From Zygnema cylindricum (lineage: Eukaryota > Streptophyta > Zygnematophyceae > Zygnematales > Zygnemataceae), in the NCBI GenBank assembly GCA_037447655.1, contig JBBHKE010002671.1:1-64000 (forward strand): a DNA stretch of 64,000 nucleotides, written 5' to 3'. Within the stretch, counting starts at the first letter, position 1. Each line of letters opens with the position of its first letter. The translations under genes were made by a program, and so were the position numbers. Of this stretch, positions 22,453 to 34,952 are shown in pieces. Below the pieces are notes generated by a model that was not told the DNA's origin, did not search any database, and saw only the letters and a program-made list of their open reading frames with translations.

Positions 22453-24900
22453 ATCACGCCTAAAAGGCAAAAACAAACATTGTATGTCAACTTGGTCTTG
22501 TGTGCTTAGGATTCGAGAAATTCCCGTCCTAAACGTTACAACCAATCCTCTCTGTCATGCAAATTTTTATGGAAGATGCTCTTCGGTTTCCTTGATCTCT
22601 AATTTGTATCAACCCTATGGTCAAAACAACCTGGCATCTCTTTCTCAGCCCTACCATCTTCGAGAGGCACTCGTGGTGCTCATGACGCAAAGCCATTGAG
22701 GTTTCCTTGGAATGCCATTCATCTCGAGCGTGATGACCTATTTTCTTTTTACACCCCACCTACCTTTGGTGACCCTTCAACTTTTGGACCGCAATTTATC
22801 TAAGTTTTGTTAATGCGCTTTATTGAGCATTGTGCAGCTTTCTCGCTCCAAGAGCACTCCCTTACTCCCACGTCTTCCACAAGTATTGAAGTCTTTCCGA
22901 CGCTTTATTTGCAAGCTCCCACCCGTTTGTCCCTTTGAATCCATTTTTTTGAGGCTCCAAAGAGTCTTATCCCCGACCGTGACACATTCCTAAAGGCACT
23001 TGCCAATTTTCCGCATCTTTGAGAAGTGAGGGCCTTTGACACAAGTTATGAGTAGTTTCCAGATTCATTGCCTCCCCGAGTCAATTCTTAACGGCTTTGA
23101 TAGTTCCTTTTGGGTTTTTTCTTCTAGTATCAATGGGTGTATTCCACCCCCAATTGTGGACTCCAATGAATGAGCTCCAATCAATGTTTCAAAATTTCTT
23201 TCCATCATGTTTGTTTGAGTTGGTTTCTTGGGGACGTTTTGGAGCTACCGTCGACGGTATTCGACCTTTGTTTTAATCTTCACCTGGACTAGGTGGTCCT
23301 CAATGTCAAAATTTTGGACGCTTTTAATATAATGGATTAAGAAGTTATTTTCTTATAGCTCATGGCTAGCCCTTTACTGATATTCAGGCAATCACCTTTT
23401 ATGGGATCTTTGACAAGAATGGCGTTGTTTCCTTTATGGATAACACTCGTCTAAGGCGACTCTCTAAGAGGACCTTCATTCGCAGTTGTTGCAGCTTACG
23501 CACTTGCGCTTTTTCTTTCTTCCTCATACCTTCCCTTTAGTGCATGGAAACATACACATCATACAAAGCAAGTTGTCTCCATAAAATAAAAATCAGACAC
23601 ACACTAATAATAGTGCTACTTGGTCACCTTCTCGTCCTGCTCCTTATACTTTCGATCACGATTTCTAGTCTACCCCTCCATCTAAGGGCATTTGTGTCTT
23701 TTGGTGTCCACTAAACTCAAAATATCTTGTCCATAGTGTCTTGATTATGCATTTTTCCCGGGTGATTGACCCCCTAAATTTCACACTCATGTGGCTTTCT
23801 TCTTAGGTCAATGTGTTTTATCCGACATCCTTCCTATGTCACGTGCACTTCATTTCTTACCCAAATTTTTGTATCGCCTCTCTTTGACTTCCATGATTGT
23901 CTAGTGGAATCCTCTACGATTTATGAGTCGCGAGGGCCTAGTCAAAATTGTGGCCTTTAATTTCCGTCTTTACGTGAGAGGGCGTGGGAGAGGGAGAGGG
24001 TGGGTGGGTTTAACTTATGGCACAAGTGGTGCCTGTTGCATATTGTAGGAGTTGGTGTCTTATTGCCTCGACCCTCATCTCCGGTTTCTTTTCTTGGGAT
24101 ACTCATGTTCTTGCTCCCAATACCCCTCGTGTTTCGGATGGTTTCTTTCGTTCCAGTAATATATTTGGGGGACGACCTATGTTACTCATCCCCTTGCTCT
24201 TGCAAATATGGCCTCCATCCTCATCACGAGCCACTTATGTGTGTCCAAAATTTATTTTACGAGAATGTAATAGAAGTCTTTCGAACTAAGCTTCTTTGCG
24301 CCCGATTTTTCTCCTTCAGGGTTCTTGAACCGGAGCTTGGCTACACCCGTACTTTCCTCTATTCATTTCACGCCTCCTAAATTCACCATGGCCTTCCGGT
24401 TTAGGTTTGGTCCCTGTTTTGAGGCAAGGAGGACTAGACTATGACTTCTGCTTTGGAGTGGGTTCTTTTATTGGCGTTTTCTTATTGACAGGAGGTTAGA
24501 CAGAGCTCCATTCTCGCCGGATTAGTATTTTTTCGTTTCATGGTGCATCTTTGAGAGGTTTTCTTGACGAACCCTTACCTCAATTACTCACGTAGGTAAA
24601 ACGGCTTGACATGGGAGTGGTATCGTGAGACGATGTTAGGAACAAAGAGCAGGATTATATGCTCCACAATATTCCTTAGGCGGTGGAGGTAATTGGCTGT
24701 TTGGGAGTCTGGATATGTTTCTCTGTCCTTGTGCTGGACATCCTTTGATGAGGGAGCCCTCCCCTTCCGTCCTCACGACTTTTTCTCATAGCTTTGTAGT
24801 GTGTGTTATCCTCTTTCAATTTGCTATTGCGGTCATGAAACGTCGCCATGTTGTAAACCTCCCGGAATGTGCTTCACCAAGCCTGGGATATGGGAGAGAG
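22453..24900 (+). pseudogene. Degenerate coding-like remnant, probably transposon
   Basis: The base composition is richer in C than the flanks and resembles former coding sequence, with long open fragments broken by stops (for example 24000-24380 and 24017-24289). No domain is recognised. It is adjacent to gypsy remnants and has no plausible introns, so a dead transposable element is the simplest reading, but this is inference. Confidence 0.35.
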
Positions 24901-24936
24901 AGGTGTGGAGAGAGAGAGAGAGAGAGAGAGAGACAA
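24901..24936. repeat. GA microsatellite
   Basis: A run of GAGAGA dinucleotides at the boundary between the degenerate transposon-like region and the gene-bearing part of the window. Confidence 0.85.
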
Positions 24937-26056
24937 AAAGCACGAAAGCAACAACAAAAAATCGCACTGATGGTCAAGTCGGAGAAGAAATATTCATATC
25001 ACATCTTAGACTGAAAAGCCTTCAGAAAAAGAAACGACAGGTCTTAGACTTCATACAAAACAGAGGGATAAAGTATATTCACCACCTCGCTATCCATGAT
25101 ATTGAACTGTCCAATTTATTGTATCACACAACTATTATGACGAGCAATGTTTTCACATCAACATTTAGAGTTCACAGGTTGGGTAGTGTTGAATTTCCCC
25201 AGTTTTCTGATGGTTGATCTATGTGACAGTTTCACCTTTTGTTCGCCTCTTTACTCTGTGATTTACTAGGATTTGATAGCATTGCGCCGATTTAAATTAA
25301 ATTGATTCTATTTTCAGGAGAAGAGATAAAAGTTTGTGGAACAACTGACAATACTGTCATTACTCTCAATACAGCCATACTTAAACGATGGGGCAAAGTT
25401 TTTACACACAAATTAGCATCGTTTTCAGGTCCAGCAAAAGAAGTGACAAGATTTACAAAATACGATAGCAGACAAGATAACAGACAGGATAACAGACAAA
25501 TATCAGACAGATAACAGTGAGAATTTCATCAACATCGTCATCATTGTTGTCATCACCATAATTAAAGTGTATATCACCAATCTCATGAGATAATCCCACA
25601 AGGATTTTGCCCTCATTTTTAATGCGAACCAGTGAATAAGTAGCTTTCTGTTGTATGTTTTTCTTACCGTACCTTGAAGCATTTTTATGATAATAAAGAC
25701 AAGAGTGAGAAGGGTAAATTAACTTTCTATACTTTTAGCCATTTTTTGGGTAAAAATTAACTGCTAAAAAGGACTCCAATCGAATATTGAACGTGTGCTT
25801 ATAGAAAAAAACTTTTTTAAGTGGCGAAACAAACATTAACGTTGATCGCATACCGCACTCCAAAAGAAAAGAGACTATGCATGTAATGTTTGTTCACCAT
25901 AAAATAAGAAAATCCAGTTGCCAGCATTTTTCCAGAAAATAATGACACTTTTGGCTTTCAGAACAATTTCGAAGCTGTGAATACTGTATACATGCAGACA
26001 AGATCTCGCATCTGGCGTGAATTTCAGGTCTATTTCCACTATTTTATTCATTTCAG
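24937..26056. other. Spacer with short unrecognised open frames
   Basis: Open stretches at 24801-25217 and 25302-25514 on the plus strand match no family I know. The second ends in a short tandem repeat of AGACAGGATAAC-like words (25465-25515). Nothing else was identified. Confidence 0.4.
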
Positions 26057-27462
26057 TCATCTGCGTAATGCATTAATCACAATTTGCGGTCCAACACTCA
26101 CCGAAACCTTGCCTGAATACTTCGCAACCACCTTATCTCCTCTTCTGTTACCACTCTTGCTGCCTCTTAATTCATGGTTTTGATTCCCACTCTTTGCTTT
26201 ATTTTTCCTCGAGTTCTTGCTTGTAGATGGATTTTTTTGCCAGCTGCCCCTTTGTTTTCGATGTGAAGTGGGCTGTTCGCCCGACAAATTTTCTTCTTCT
26301 CGCGAGGAAAGCTCTGGAGAGAAAAAGGACTTGAAGTCCACATTCATATCTGCGTCAGGTTCTTCGCGACCCAACGGGTTCAAAGCCGGATTTGAAGACT
26401 GCACCCATTTGGAGGAATTCACCATAATGAGGTTAACGGGTGAACGAATAGACCTGCAGAAAATGTGCGTGAAAACTGGTGGTCACAAATTTAAATGCAG
26501 CTAGGCTTTCCTTTGAGAAGATAAACAGTAAAAAAACAACAAACTCACAAGACATTCATTTGGTCTCTCCAAGTACGTAGGCTCAAATACCATAACCATC
26601 CATTTCATTTGTGAAGAAACACAGCCTAATAAAATCCATTAGAGGAAACATATATTTAATACAACAAGTCCTTCCCTCAACACACCATTAGTGTAGTCTC
26701 CCAGAGAAAATACACTACAGGAATTTTCTCATATTGCTGAATCAATACATTTTCATGAAATTTGCTGGCTTATGCACATCTACATTTACCCAAAGAAACG
26801 TGAGTAGACTTGACAGTGAGACAATACAGTCTCAATTGCGACTCGCATGGTCTCCCTTCTCTTAGGAATTTTCTTTCTTAGGAATATTAACCAGTCCAAC
26901 TTCGAGCACTGAAAAACACAAAAAAAAAAGCAAAACAAGGGACAAAAACAAATACAAAACAGCACAATATTTGAATAAAATCAATCACCTTCTGTCTCAC
27001 ATCTGAGACTTGTCGATATCCCATATCTGAAACCGGCACTCCATGGGCGAATCTTTCCACAAAAGGTGGAGGATGACTCTTTATAAAATGGTTCCGAGAG
27101 GGAGTTGGTTTTCCCAGAATGGAGGGGGGGGGAATCACGGATAAATGATATGGAAACGGAGATACTCTTTCAGAGGAAGGAGAGGAATGTCCCGTTCCAA
27201 ATTGATACAGAGAAGGGGTTGACCTATGAATAAACGGAGGATGATCTCTCCCAAAATGAAAAACAGGTGACCGTTCCTCCATCCCTACAGGTACTCTCCG
27301 GTTAAACAACTGAGGAGAATTTCCCACTTGTGTGTCAAAATGGGGACTTTCAGAAGGTGGTGAACGTTGTCCTGTGTAAATTCCCCCTTCCCTTCTATCA
27401 AGTACCGTCCTCATTCCTGGAGGCAGTCTCTGTTCTGCATTCTCCCTAAAAGATTTGTTTGT
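26057..27462 (-). CDS. Putative disordered C-terminal exons, perhaps of the poly(A) polymerase gene
   Basis: Two minus-strand exon candidates. One (26989-27462, 158 codons) begins after a good acceptor and ends AAG before GTGATT. The other ends at a TGA at 26057 and starts at 26398 (phase 0) or 26453. The first is rich in proline and serine (RSPPSESP, HPPFIHRSTPSLYQF). The second is rich in R, K, S, N (NRRGDK, KNSRKNKAKS). Both look intrinsically disordered, like tails of TRF4-type enzymes. They could be reached in phase 0 from an internal donor after the HNLQ codons of the poly(A) polymerase exon at 30244-30630, bypassing its stop. Alternatively they form a separate small gene. No start codon was assigned. 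Confidence 0.4.
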
Positions 27463-30174
27463 CTGTACTTCCCCAACAAAAAAACCAATACCAACAGGGA
27501 AACAAAACAGATTAAACGCTACAATTATCATCAAAAATATTATAAATCATGACATTTCATACCTCCAGTTCAGATTTTCCCAACAGAAAAAGAATGATAA
27601 AATCTGATAGCTGGAACAGACATTCTGAGTCCAAACCGTCCATTTTTGTGAATTTGGGCCTTCCAAGTAAAAAATGATCTTTGTTGTGACAAATTTGAAG
27701 GAACCGGATATTTTAGTGAATATTGATTCCTAAATGACCATCACTAACAAATTAAAGGTCTAATGAGCTGCTCTCCACGTGGACCCATATGGATGAAGTG
27801 GACAATTGAAATCTTTTTCTTTTCAAACAAGTACTTTCAAATAACTACGTTGTTCTAAAAAGAGAAGTCGCCTAACAGTTCTGATGTTCCAATCACACAT
27901 TCTTAAATTTCACAGTACTATTGCTGCACCCATTCATATTGTTTCCATGTTTCATTCCAGACAACTCACTGCAAATTTCTATCAAATTTCACAACACTAA
28001 GTCAGTCCCATTAATTGAAAAATACAGCACACAAAACAGATCATGAGGACAATATGCAGCAACACCTGGCACTAACACTACGCCGTGAATCACTATTAGC
28101 GCTTATCACACTAATTTGGTGCGGTTTTTTTCTGGCCACTGAACATAAAATTGCGTGAATAACACTAATTTTCCGTGTTATAAATCTAATTTGGAAAGGG
28201 GTCGAAAAAGCTAAACATCCACGTCGTTTGGACCCAAATGAGAATTGATGAATAAATTAATCCCCATGCTATGTATTTCTTAAGCTACTATTCACGGTAT
28301 ACAATCATTCAAATTTACATACTACTTAAAGCTATGTTTTTATACTCTTTTTCGTAGTAAGCCATCATCTACAAGATTTCCTAGTCTAGTTCACACCAAA
28401 TCAGCAAAAGAAAACGGTTGATGTGAACAAGAAATCAGTATAATCAACCTATTCATAAGTACTAAAAACAAAAAAGATTATGCTGAACCCGTGACTCCCC
28501 AAGTTTACACTGGTATTAGTCTACACGGCGGGCTTTGGAAATGGGCTCGAATGATTAAAACAAAAATGGTCGATACCTTGTTACAAATGACTTATACACT
28601 ATGTTTAGAATAATACTTTTACAGCTTAAAGAAGGGCAACAACTAAGAGGAACACTTTCCATGAGGCAATGGTTTTATATGTAGTGCTCAAAACATACTG
28701 GTCAAGAGTTTCCAGAATGAAAATGCTATCCAAGAACAATTATTGCCCAAATAAAGAAAAAGTATGCTGCCCTTCTTTAGGAAAAGACTTTTCATACACC
28801 TACCGAAGAAAATGTACTTCACACGCAAAGTCATATTTTGCACCGCACAGGTTTACTTGATTTCCTCAAAACTCTCTGAACCGACCCATCAAGTGGTTGC
28901 AAAGTGCTCCTATGCGTTGCCTAGTTTCAAAATCTTCTATTCTTAGGTTCATCACCCATAGCTTATTCCAAAAGACAGTGCTGTACGCTGGGTTCACATT
29001 GTATGGTAATTGAAGATCAAAAGGTGTCAATTTCAGCGATTTTTTGAAATGCAATATTGAGGATTTTCAGTAATCGATATTAATACGAATTTTAAGGCAA
29101 GAAGATTTCACATCCTACATTGTATCCTAGCTCTTCGCGAATTGTCTTTGCAGTTTTTTTTCCAAGGTTTGTAGAGTTCTGTAGGTGTTCTCATTTTATG
29201 TTTTTAAGTCAATAATCATAGTCTCCTCATAGATTCATCATTAAAATTTGGTGTGTTTCTCCACCCACCATAGAAACAACGTACACTTTTCATCGTTGAA
29301 GTCATGGTTTTTCACTAAACCTAACATCTTAAAATAGTGTCAATAACACTAATCAAAGAAATAGCTCAAAATGGACCATGCCATCCAGCCCTGAATTAGC
29401 GGGAATGACAGTAAGCCCGTCTTAACATTGATAAATTACTAGCTTCAAGAGCGATGATGGGTGTAGCGTTATTTACAAAATTATATCTGGGTGCTTACGG
29501 CCCAGAAAAATCTGTTTTAGATTACAGTGAAGGAGGTTTCAAATACTACAAGTGCAACCAGCTATTAAATGATCATACAATTAGGATCAAATAACAGGGA
29601 CAGCCAAAGGAAACAAGTGAACCTTCCATCCAAATTCTGTGTTCAAGTGGATATAGATGACATTACAATTGAACACAGCTGCAGTTGCTAATCCATAAAT
29701 ATTTTCGTATACACTTAAACGGTAATACACAAACGAACTTTAAGCTTCCCAATTCCCTCAAGTTGACATCACGGAGGATGAAACAGTATACAGTTGGCCA
29801 ACATGCAATTCAAGAGTTTCTGATAATCTCTATCACGAATCTACAGAAAGAGTTCAATGTTGACAAACACGGTTTGAAAGAATATATTTTTTCAGTATGT
29901 TACACTGAGAATGGGCCCACTGTCAGGACCTGCACGTGTCATGTTTAAACTTACATCTAGGAGAGTTTTTCTTAATAATTTATTAATTACTGTACTTTCG
30001 AATTCAGAAAGCTTTAACTAGTTGGGATTTCACACTGAAAAAAAAAGCTCCATCCGTTAGAACAATACAGATTATCAGATGCTAAAAAAGCTCCCTAAAA
30101 CCATAGAAATTAGCTGAATGCATCATCAACTATGCACATACTAAAAACGAGGCTAAGCTCACTAAACAAACCTG
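27463..30174. other. Gene-free stretch with one TIR element
   Basis: Apart from the element at 28079-28301 I recognise nothing. Short open frames exist (minus 28866-29054, plus 29685-29948) without family resemblance. If the disordered exons at 26-27.5 kb belong to the poly(A) polymerase gene, this is intronic. Confidence 0.4.
28079..28301. mobile_element. Short TIR element (family A, about 223 bp)
   Basis: The left end TACGCCGTGAATCACTATTA and the right end, inverted as TATACCGTGAATAGTAGCTT, form terminal inverted repeats with TA at the tips. The same ends recur at 35567, 43466 and 45632. No coding capacity. Confidence 0.75.
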
Positions 30175-30224
30175 TTATGATGCCAGCCTTTCACACTCCA
30201 AACACCCCTCACCTGGCATCATAA
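30175..30224. repeat. Hairpin downstream of the poly(A) polymerase stop
   Basis: A perfect 12-bp inverted repeat, TTATGATGCCAG (30175-30186) and CTGGCATCATAA (30213-30224), with a 26-nt loop. It is about 20 bp beyond the stop codon of the minus-strand gene. It could be a 3'-UTR structure or a small transposon remnant; it overlaps a possible splice donor (GCCAG before GTGAGG). Confidence 0.6.
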
Positions 30225-30243
30225 GCAGAACAAATGTTCTGGT

Positions 30244-33200
30244 TCAATCGCATCCACTTTCCGCATCATTCAGTTCCGGAATCTTGCGAAACTGCACCTG
30301 CAAATTATGGACGCGATACTTCGACGGATATCCCTCATTTGTACGTCCTTCCTCCATTTTTGCCTTTTTCTTTTTCCGTCCTGCTGATGCAGGCTCTGTG
30401 TTTCCTTCCCGACTGTCTTTTGAAAAACTTTTACGTTTCTTCCCCCTTTGTCCTTGAACCTGTGATTGCAAATCAGACCCAATTTGGGATTTCGTACGAT
30501 CCAGGTCCAAAATGTAAGGCAGAAGTTTTTTTTCAGACCAGTGGCGCTGGAGAGTGTCAGCAGCAGTTACAAACTGGGAGCGAGCTTCGGCAATTCGGAA
30601 AGATACACGACCAATATCGTTCTCGGGAGCCTGCATAAACCGGTGAAACAAAAACCATAACCGTCAAACTTGATTTACAGCTTTCGCTCTTCCTTTGGTT
30701 GCTATTAAAGGATTTCCTTCCTTTCCCGAAATCAATTTCACTATTGAGTTTCGTACGCAATTTCGTTTTTTAGATTTCGTATGCAATTTTATTTATTTAT
30801 GCAACTTCGAGCCCAATTCATTTTTGTTTCATTTTACTGTCACAACTAAAGGAATTTGAAGATCTTGTCCAAGAAGTTCAAGATGAATGCGGCATTAAAT
30901 TTTAATAGAAGAACACATCAATTTAGTAGCCAAAACCAAAGCCCTCCATGTAGGCCAACTGGTTCAAATGATCACCTAAACACTCTGTGAAACTCCCGAG
31001 GGACTTCACATCTAGCATACTTGTTCCAATTATGCCCAGAAATATCATTCATCGCCAATGTAGTAACAGTATACTTTGGGCAAACATGGAATGCCCAGTT
31101 GTTGACAAATGCAAACTGCCCTGTCTGTCATTGCATCCAGTTGTGGCTTCTCCCACCATTCCTAATACACCATTCAGCACCAGTTGCGTCGATTTGTCAT
31201 GACTATTAATGAAGAATTACTAATATTACGTAATTAGCATCAACAATCGCATTTCATCGTTAGCCGCAGGGATCCATTGATCTTTTTTCGGAGCTGAAAA
31301 AGCTTCCTGTATTGTGACCGGTTCCAATTTAGTGTCACATGACGTGGCCGAATGTAGTTCACACAGGTAAAATAATGTCATTGTCACAATTTTGTGATTA
31401 TCGGCCAGAAAAAGTCGTAACCAAATTAGGGATATTAACACCATTAGAGGCGGGCAGCGTAGTGAGGCCCATACACTGTCTAAACGTACAAAATTCAGCT
31501 ACCGAAAACTAGTGTGGCCACAGACTTTTGTGCCCAGCAGATAATACAGTTCATGTGGCCCACAGCATAAATTAATGCAATCCAAACTATATGCTGTGTC
31601 GAACAAAAACTTTAAGTTGTCCAGATTATTGCGGCTCCATAGATGACATCATCGCCACATACATTCGAGAAATCTCAAAAAGACTGCAGATTATTCAAGG
31701 TGTAAACCCTTATTTTAGAAGAATATTATTCTGGATGAAAACAAGGTTTTGATCCCAAATTGCAAGCAAAAAAAAAGCTGTCGTTCATTTTGTTTTCACT
31801 TCTAAATCTTACACACTATTAGCCTAAAATATTCTCTTTTGAATTCACGTTCCCTCACCTAAAAAAATAGAAGTAACCCATGACCATACCCACAAACTGA
31901 ATGACGGATTGCTTTAGAAAAATATTCTGTGCCGAATATTTTTCTAACGTGCTGAGGTTTCATGGTTCAAACATTCAAGCGTCCCTCGTCATTTTTTCGA
32001 AGTCCAATTCACTGCTTCTAGATTGCAAAACTACGCTAAGAGGACTCATGGACACACACCATTTTTGGAGTCAATAAGTCATATACAGCGGTTTTCACGT
32101 TGCTATTAAGTAACGTAAGTATTGTGCGAACTTAACTGTGGGAAAGTCATACATTTATCCCTGTAACTCTAGTACTATCACGAGCATTGTGTGGAGCCAA
32201 TGCCTAGGTGTCCAAATAATCTCCAGGCAAAATTACCTGCCATAAGCCCTGTGGAGAAGCGAGGCAAAAAGCTGACACCACTTGCCCTCCTGTTTAGTCT
32301 TCTGTGCAAATTGCTACCACACCAGATAACCATCACTTTGAATGAATTTTTTGACCACGGTCATGACATAGAATCTTAACTGTAGATCATGGTTCGGATG
32401 TGATACCCTAAAAAGCTTAGAAAATCCACTTTAACAAGCCTAATGCAGATGAGACGGGTGAAACCCTTGCCTGTGGGTCCTCAACAGAAAGAAGGTCTGG
32501 ATTGGCACCGTTCTGCCATCCTCGCTCCCTCTTGGATCTCGACTCCCCAAATCTAATGGATACCACATCATCGTTGTAATCATGCATAACTCCGTATCGG
32601 ACAAAAAAGGCTAAAAGGAGCTTTCCCAAATCATCAGAACCTGGCTCTCCCATCAACCCCTGACCACAAAAGAGACAGATGGTTAATCATCCCATTGTCT
32701 AGTGTAAAAAAGACTAAAAGGACTAGATGACAAAAAGTACAGAAAGACTAATAAATGTCTTTGCAAGAAAAGGACGTTAAACTGAATTGTCAAGCATCAA
32801 ATTAAAATACGAACATTCCCACAGTAATTGAATTCCCCAACAAAGAGATCTTTATTTACCATGTTAAAGATTGAAATGACTGGCCAGAAAACGTTAACGC
32901 AAGGTCACACATGGCCATACACAGACACGTAGTAATAGCCAATTTTGACTTGAGAAAATCAGAAGAGAGATAACATACCATCATGCAAATCACTATTTGA
33001 GCAAAAAAAAATTACCTGCAAATGAGCCACAAGCATGTTCAGAAGGCAATAACTTCCAATGCCACCGTGATAGGCCTCATTCAGGTTGCGTTGACCCAAA
33101 AAGCACTTAAGAAACAGGCACAGTGGTCGCAAAGCGGCATATTCCTCTAAATGTCGCCGCACAAAAGGGACAGCCATCGGGCCATTCAATATATCAAACG

Positions 33201-34460
33201 CCACATCCACCTTCAACCCTGTTCCACTCATCATAACTTTCAAAATAGGAACTTTCGCCGAAGGCACCGGCTCTGCCGACTGAACCAACCGCTTCTCCTT
33301 CAGGTGCCTCATGAGCGGCCTTAACCATTCCCATGCCGTTGGCTTCTGTAATTTCCGAGGACCCGGCCGAAAGGTCAGTGTGCTGGTACAACAAGAGTCG
33401 ACGAAAACGTGAACACGCGAGGAATACGATCGCTGGTGAAGAATAAGAAGTCGTGGGAAGAGGAAGAGGGAGAGGAGAGGAAAAGAAGAAAGACCCCGGT
33501 TCCCAAATTAGACTACTAGAGAGGAAATAGCAATGATTCAAGAACAATAACGATTGCAAGACCACTTGCAAGGATGTAGGAGCCATAGATAAACAAGAAA
33601 CAACATTGATCCTAGAAGTCATAGGACAGGGGGGCATTTTACAACTTAGTCAAATCTAACATTGAAATAACCAACTAAGACAGATTTTTATGTTTCACCT
33701 ATCTTGCCAACATAATCAAGTGTAACAAAACAATAGTTGCTTCCTCCATTCCAAACTAAGATTCGTTCTCGAATGAACTAAAAAGTCCCAAAGAAAAAAA
33801 GAGACAAATAACCAATTAGAAAAGAAAGCAAAGAAAAACAAAAACAGAAAGACAGAAAGAAAGAAAGAGAAAACAAAGCAAGGGTTCTGGATTCTTAAAG
33901 AATAAAGGGGACAGGCAATCAGATATGAACTTTATAAAACGATTCATCGTTAAAAACACAATGGCTGCGAGAAATACCTTGCAGAAATTGACAACTTCTT
34001 CATGAAGAGAAGACGCTCCTGGAGATCGTTCCTGCAGCTTACTCCACCATTGCCTCATTTTCCTGTTGACCTCACTTTGACCACTGATCTTGTTTAAACG
34101 CCCTTTCGAACCGCTAATTTGTGTGAAAAGAGTTGGAGGACGTCCATGTCTGCCTTGGTCACCATTCATCTGAGGAATATCAGCGATTACTCCTTGTTCT
34201 ATTCCTCTATCTGACGTATTGGCAGATTCTGCTATCCAATGGAGCTGCAAAGAAGCTTCGTTTTCACTCCCGAAGTCACCTTCTCTACTCTCGAGAGCAA
34301 TATCGTCTGAAAGCTCATCGCCAGCGATCCACAGCTCGCGAGATTCTTCCTTCACCATCCTCCCAGCCTCGTCGAACTGCGACGAAAATGGCAACTCCTC
34401 CAGGTAACTACTGTACTGTATCACTTCTAGTTTAGGGTTAGGGTTTTTTGAGGTTGTCAC
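30244..34460 (-). CDS. TRF4/5-type non-canonical poly(A) polymerase-like protein
   Basis: Predicted nuclear TRAMP-type nucleotidyltransferase-like protein (RNA surveillance in the family). Exons (minus): 33978-34460, 33016-33432, 32471-32659, 30244-30630; all junctions keep phase 0, giving 491 residues. Exon 1 is acidic and ends SSLHEEVVNFCK, the family LHEEIxDF motif. Exon 2 carries KVDVAFDILNGP (third catalytic aspartate region), LRPLCLFLKCFLGQRNLNEA and GGIGSYCLLNML, all diagnostic. Exon 3 has DLGKLLLAFFVRYG and ends EDPQ; exon 4 begins APENDIGRVSF and ends with a lysine-rich NLS-like tail. The intron after exon 3 uses GC-AG (CAG then GCAAGG). Odd: the GSxxTG..SDID motif expected in exon 2 is not visible; the best frame reads VHVFVDSCCTS, and the preceding helix is missing. 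The second exon start is therefore less certain than the rest. Confidence 0.82.
31228..31465. mobile_element. Degenerate TIR element (family B) in an intron
   Basis: The right part, from about 31345, matches family B interior and end sequence (TATCGGCCAGAAAAAGTCG, then ACCATTAGAGGCGGGCAGCG). The left end is weak (ATCGTTAG at about 31257). It lies in the large GC-AG intron of the poly(A) polymerase gene. Confidence 0.45.
34431..34449 (-). promoter_or_regulatory. Telobox-like motif at the start of the poly(A) polymerase gene
   Basis: On the coding strand AAACCCTAACCCTAAA occupies codons 5 to 9 (KNPNPK). AAACCCTA boxes are common near transcription and translation starts of plant housekeeping genes. 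Here the motif is inside the reading frame, so it may be a chance or telomere-derived insertion rather than a regulatory site. Confidence 0.5.
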
Positions 34461-34916
34461 TTCGACAGCGGACCATACCGTATTCGGAGAAATAACAAAA
34501 TAGCAAGATGCGGCACAGACGGCAAATTTTGCAAGAAACCTCCGCCTCTTTTGTTACTTGTTACTTGTTAGAGTGTTGTTACTTGTTGGGGTACCGTTAA
34601 ACGCTAATATCTTAAAAGCTAGTCTGGCGACCACAGAATCCGGTCAATAGTTAATTTCAATCGAATTGTGCCCATGTGTGCCCATGTGTGAAACGGATAG
34701 GGTTTTTTCTGTCGTATTCAGGGTGAAGTTCCATTATACGAAAAGTGAGGTTGTTTACAGAAATTCCGACCTCTCCGTATTACGCCGTACCTTTTATTTT
34801 GTTTTTATTAGGAAAACAACATTACAAAGAATCTTGCCAATATTCTCCAAAAGTCTGAGAGTTAACAATGACCGTTGGATATTTTTTCACGAAGCATTCG
34901 CTTCGAAAGTTCCTGT

Positions 34917-34952
34917 AATTGGTGATGTACCTCACGAGGTACATCACCAATT
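34917..34952. repeat. Perfect 17-bp-arm palindrome
   Basis: AATTGGTGATGTACCTC and GAGGTACATCACCAATT flank a 2-nt centre. An uninterrupted 36-bp inverted repeat of this quality is unlikely by chance. It is about 460 bp upstream of the poly(A) polymerase start. Confidence 0.9.

Noticed and set aside
33194-33637. 147-codon minus-strand open frame
   Set aside because: It is a shadow frame of the poly(A) polymerase exon 33016-33432, which carries the recognisable family motifs in another frame.
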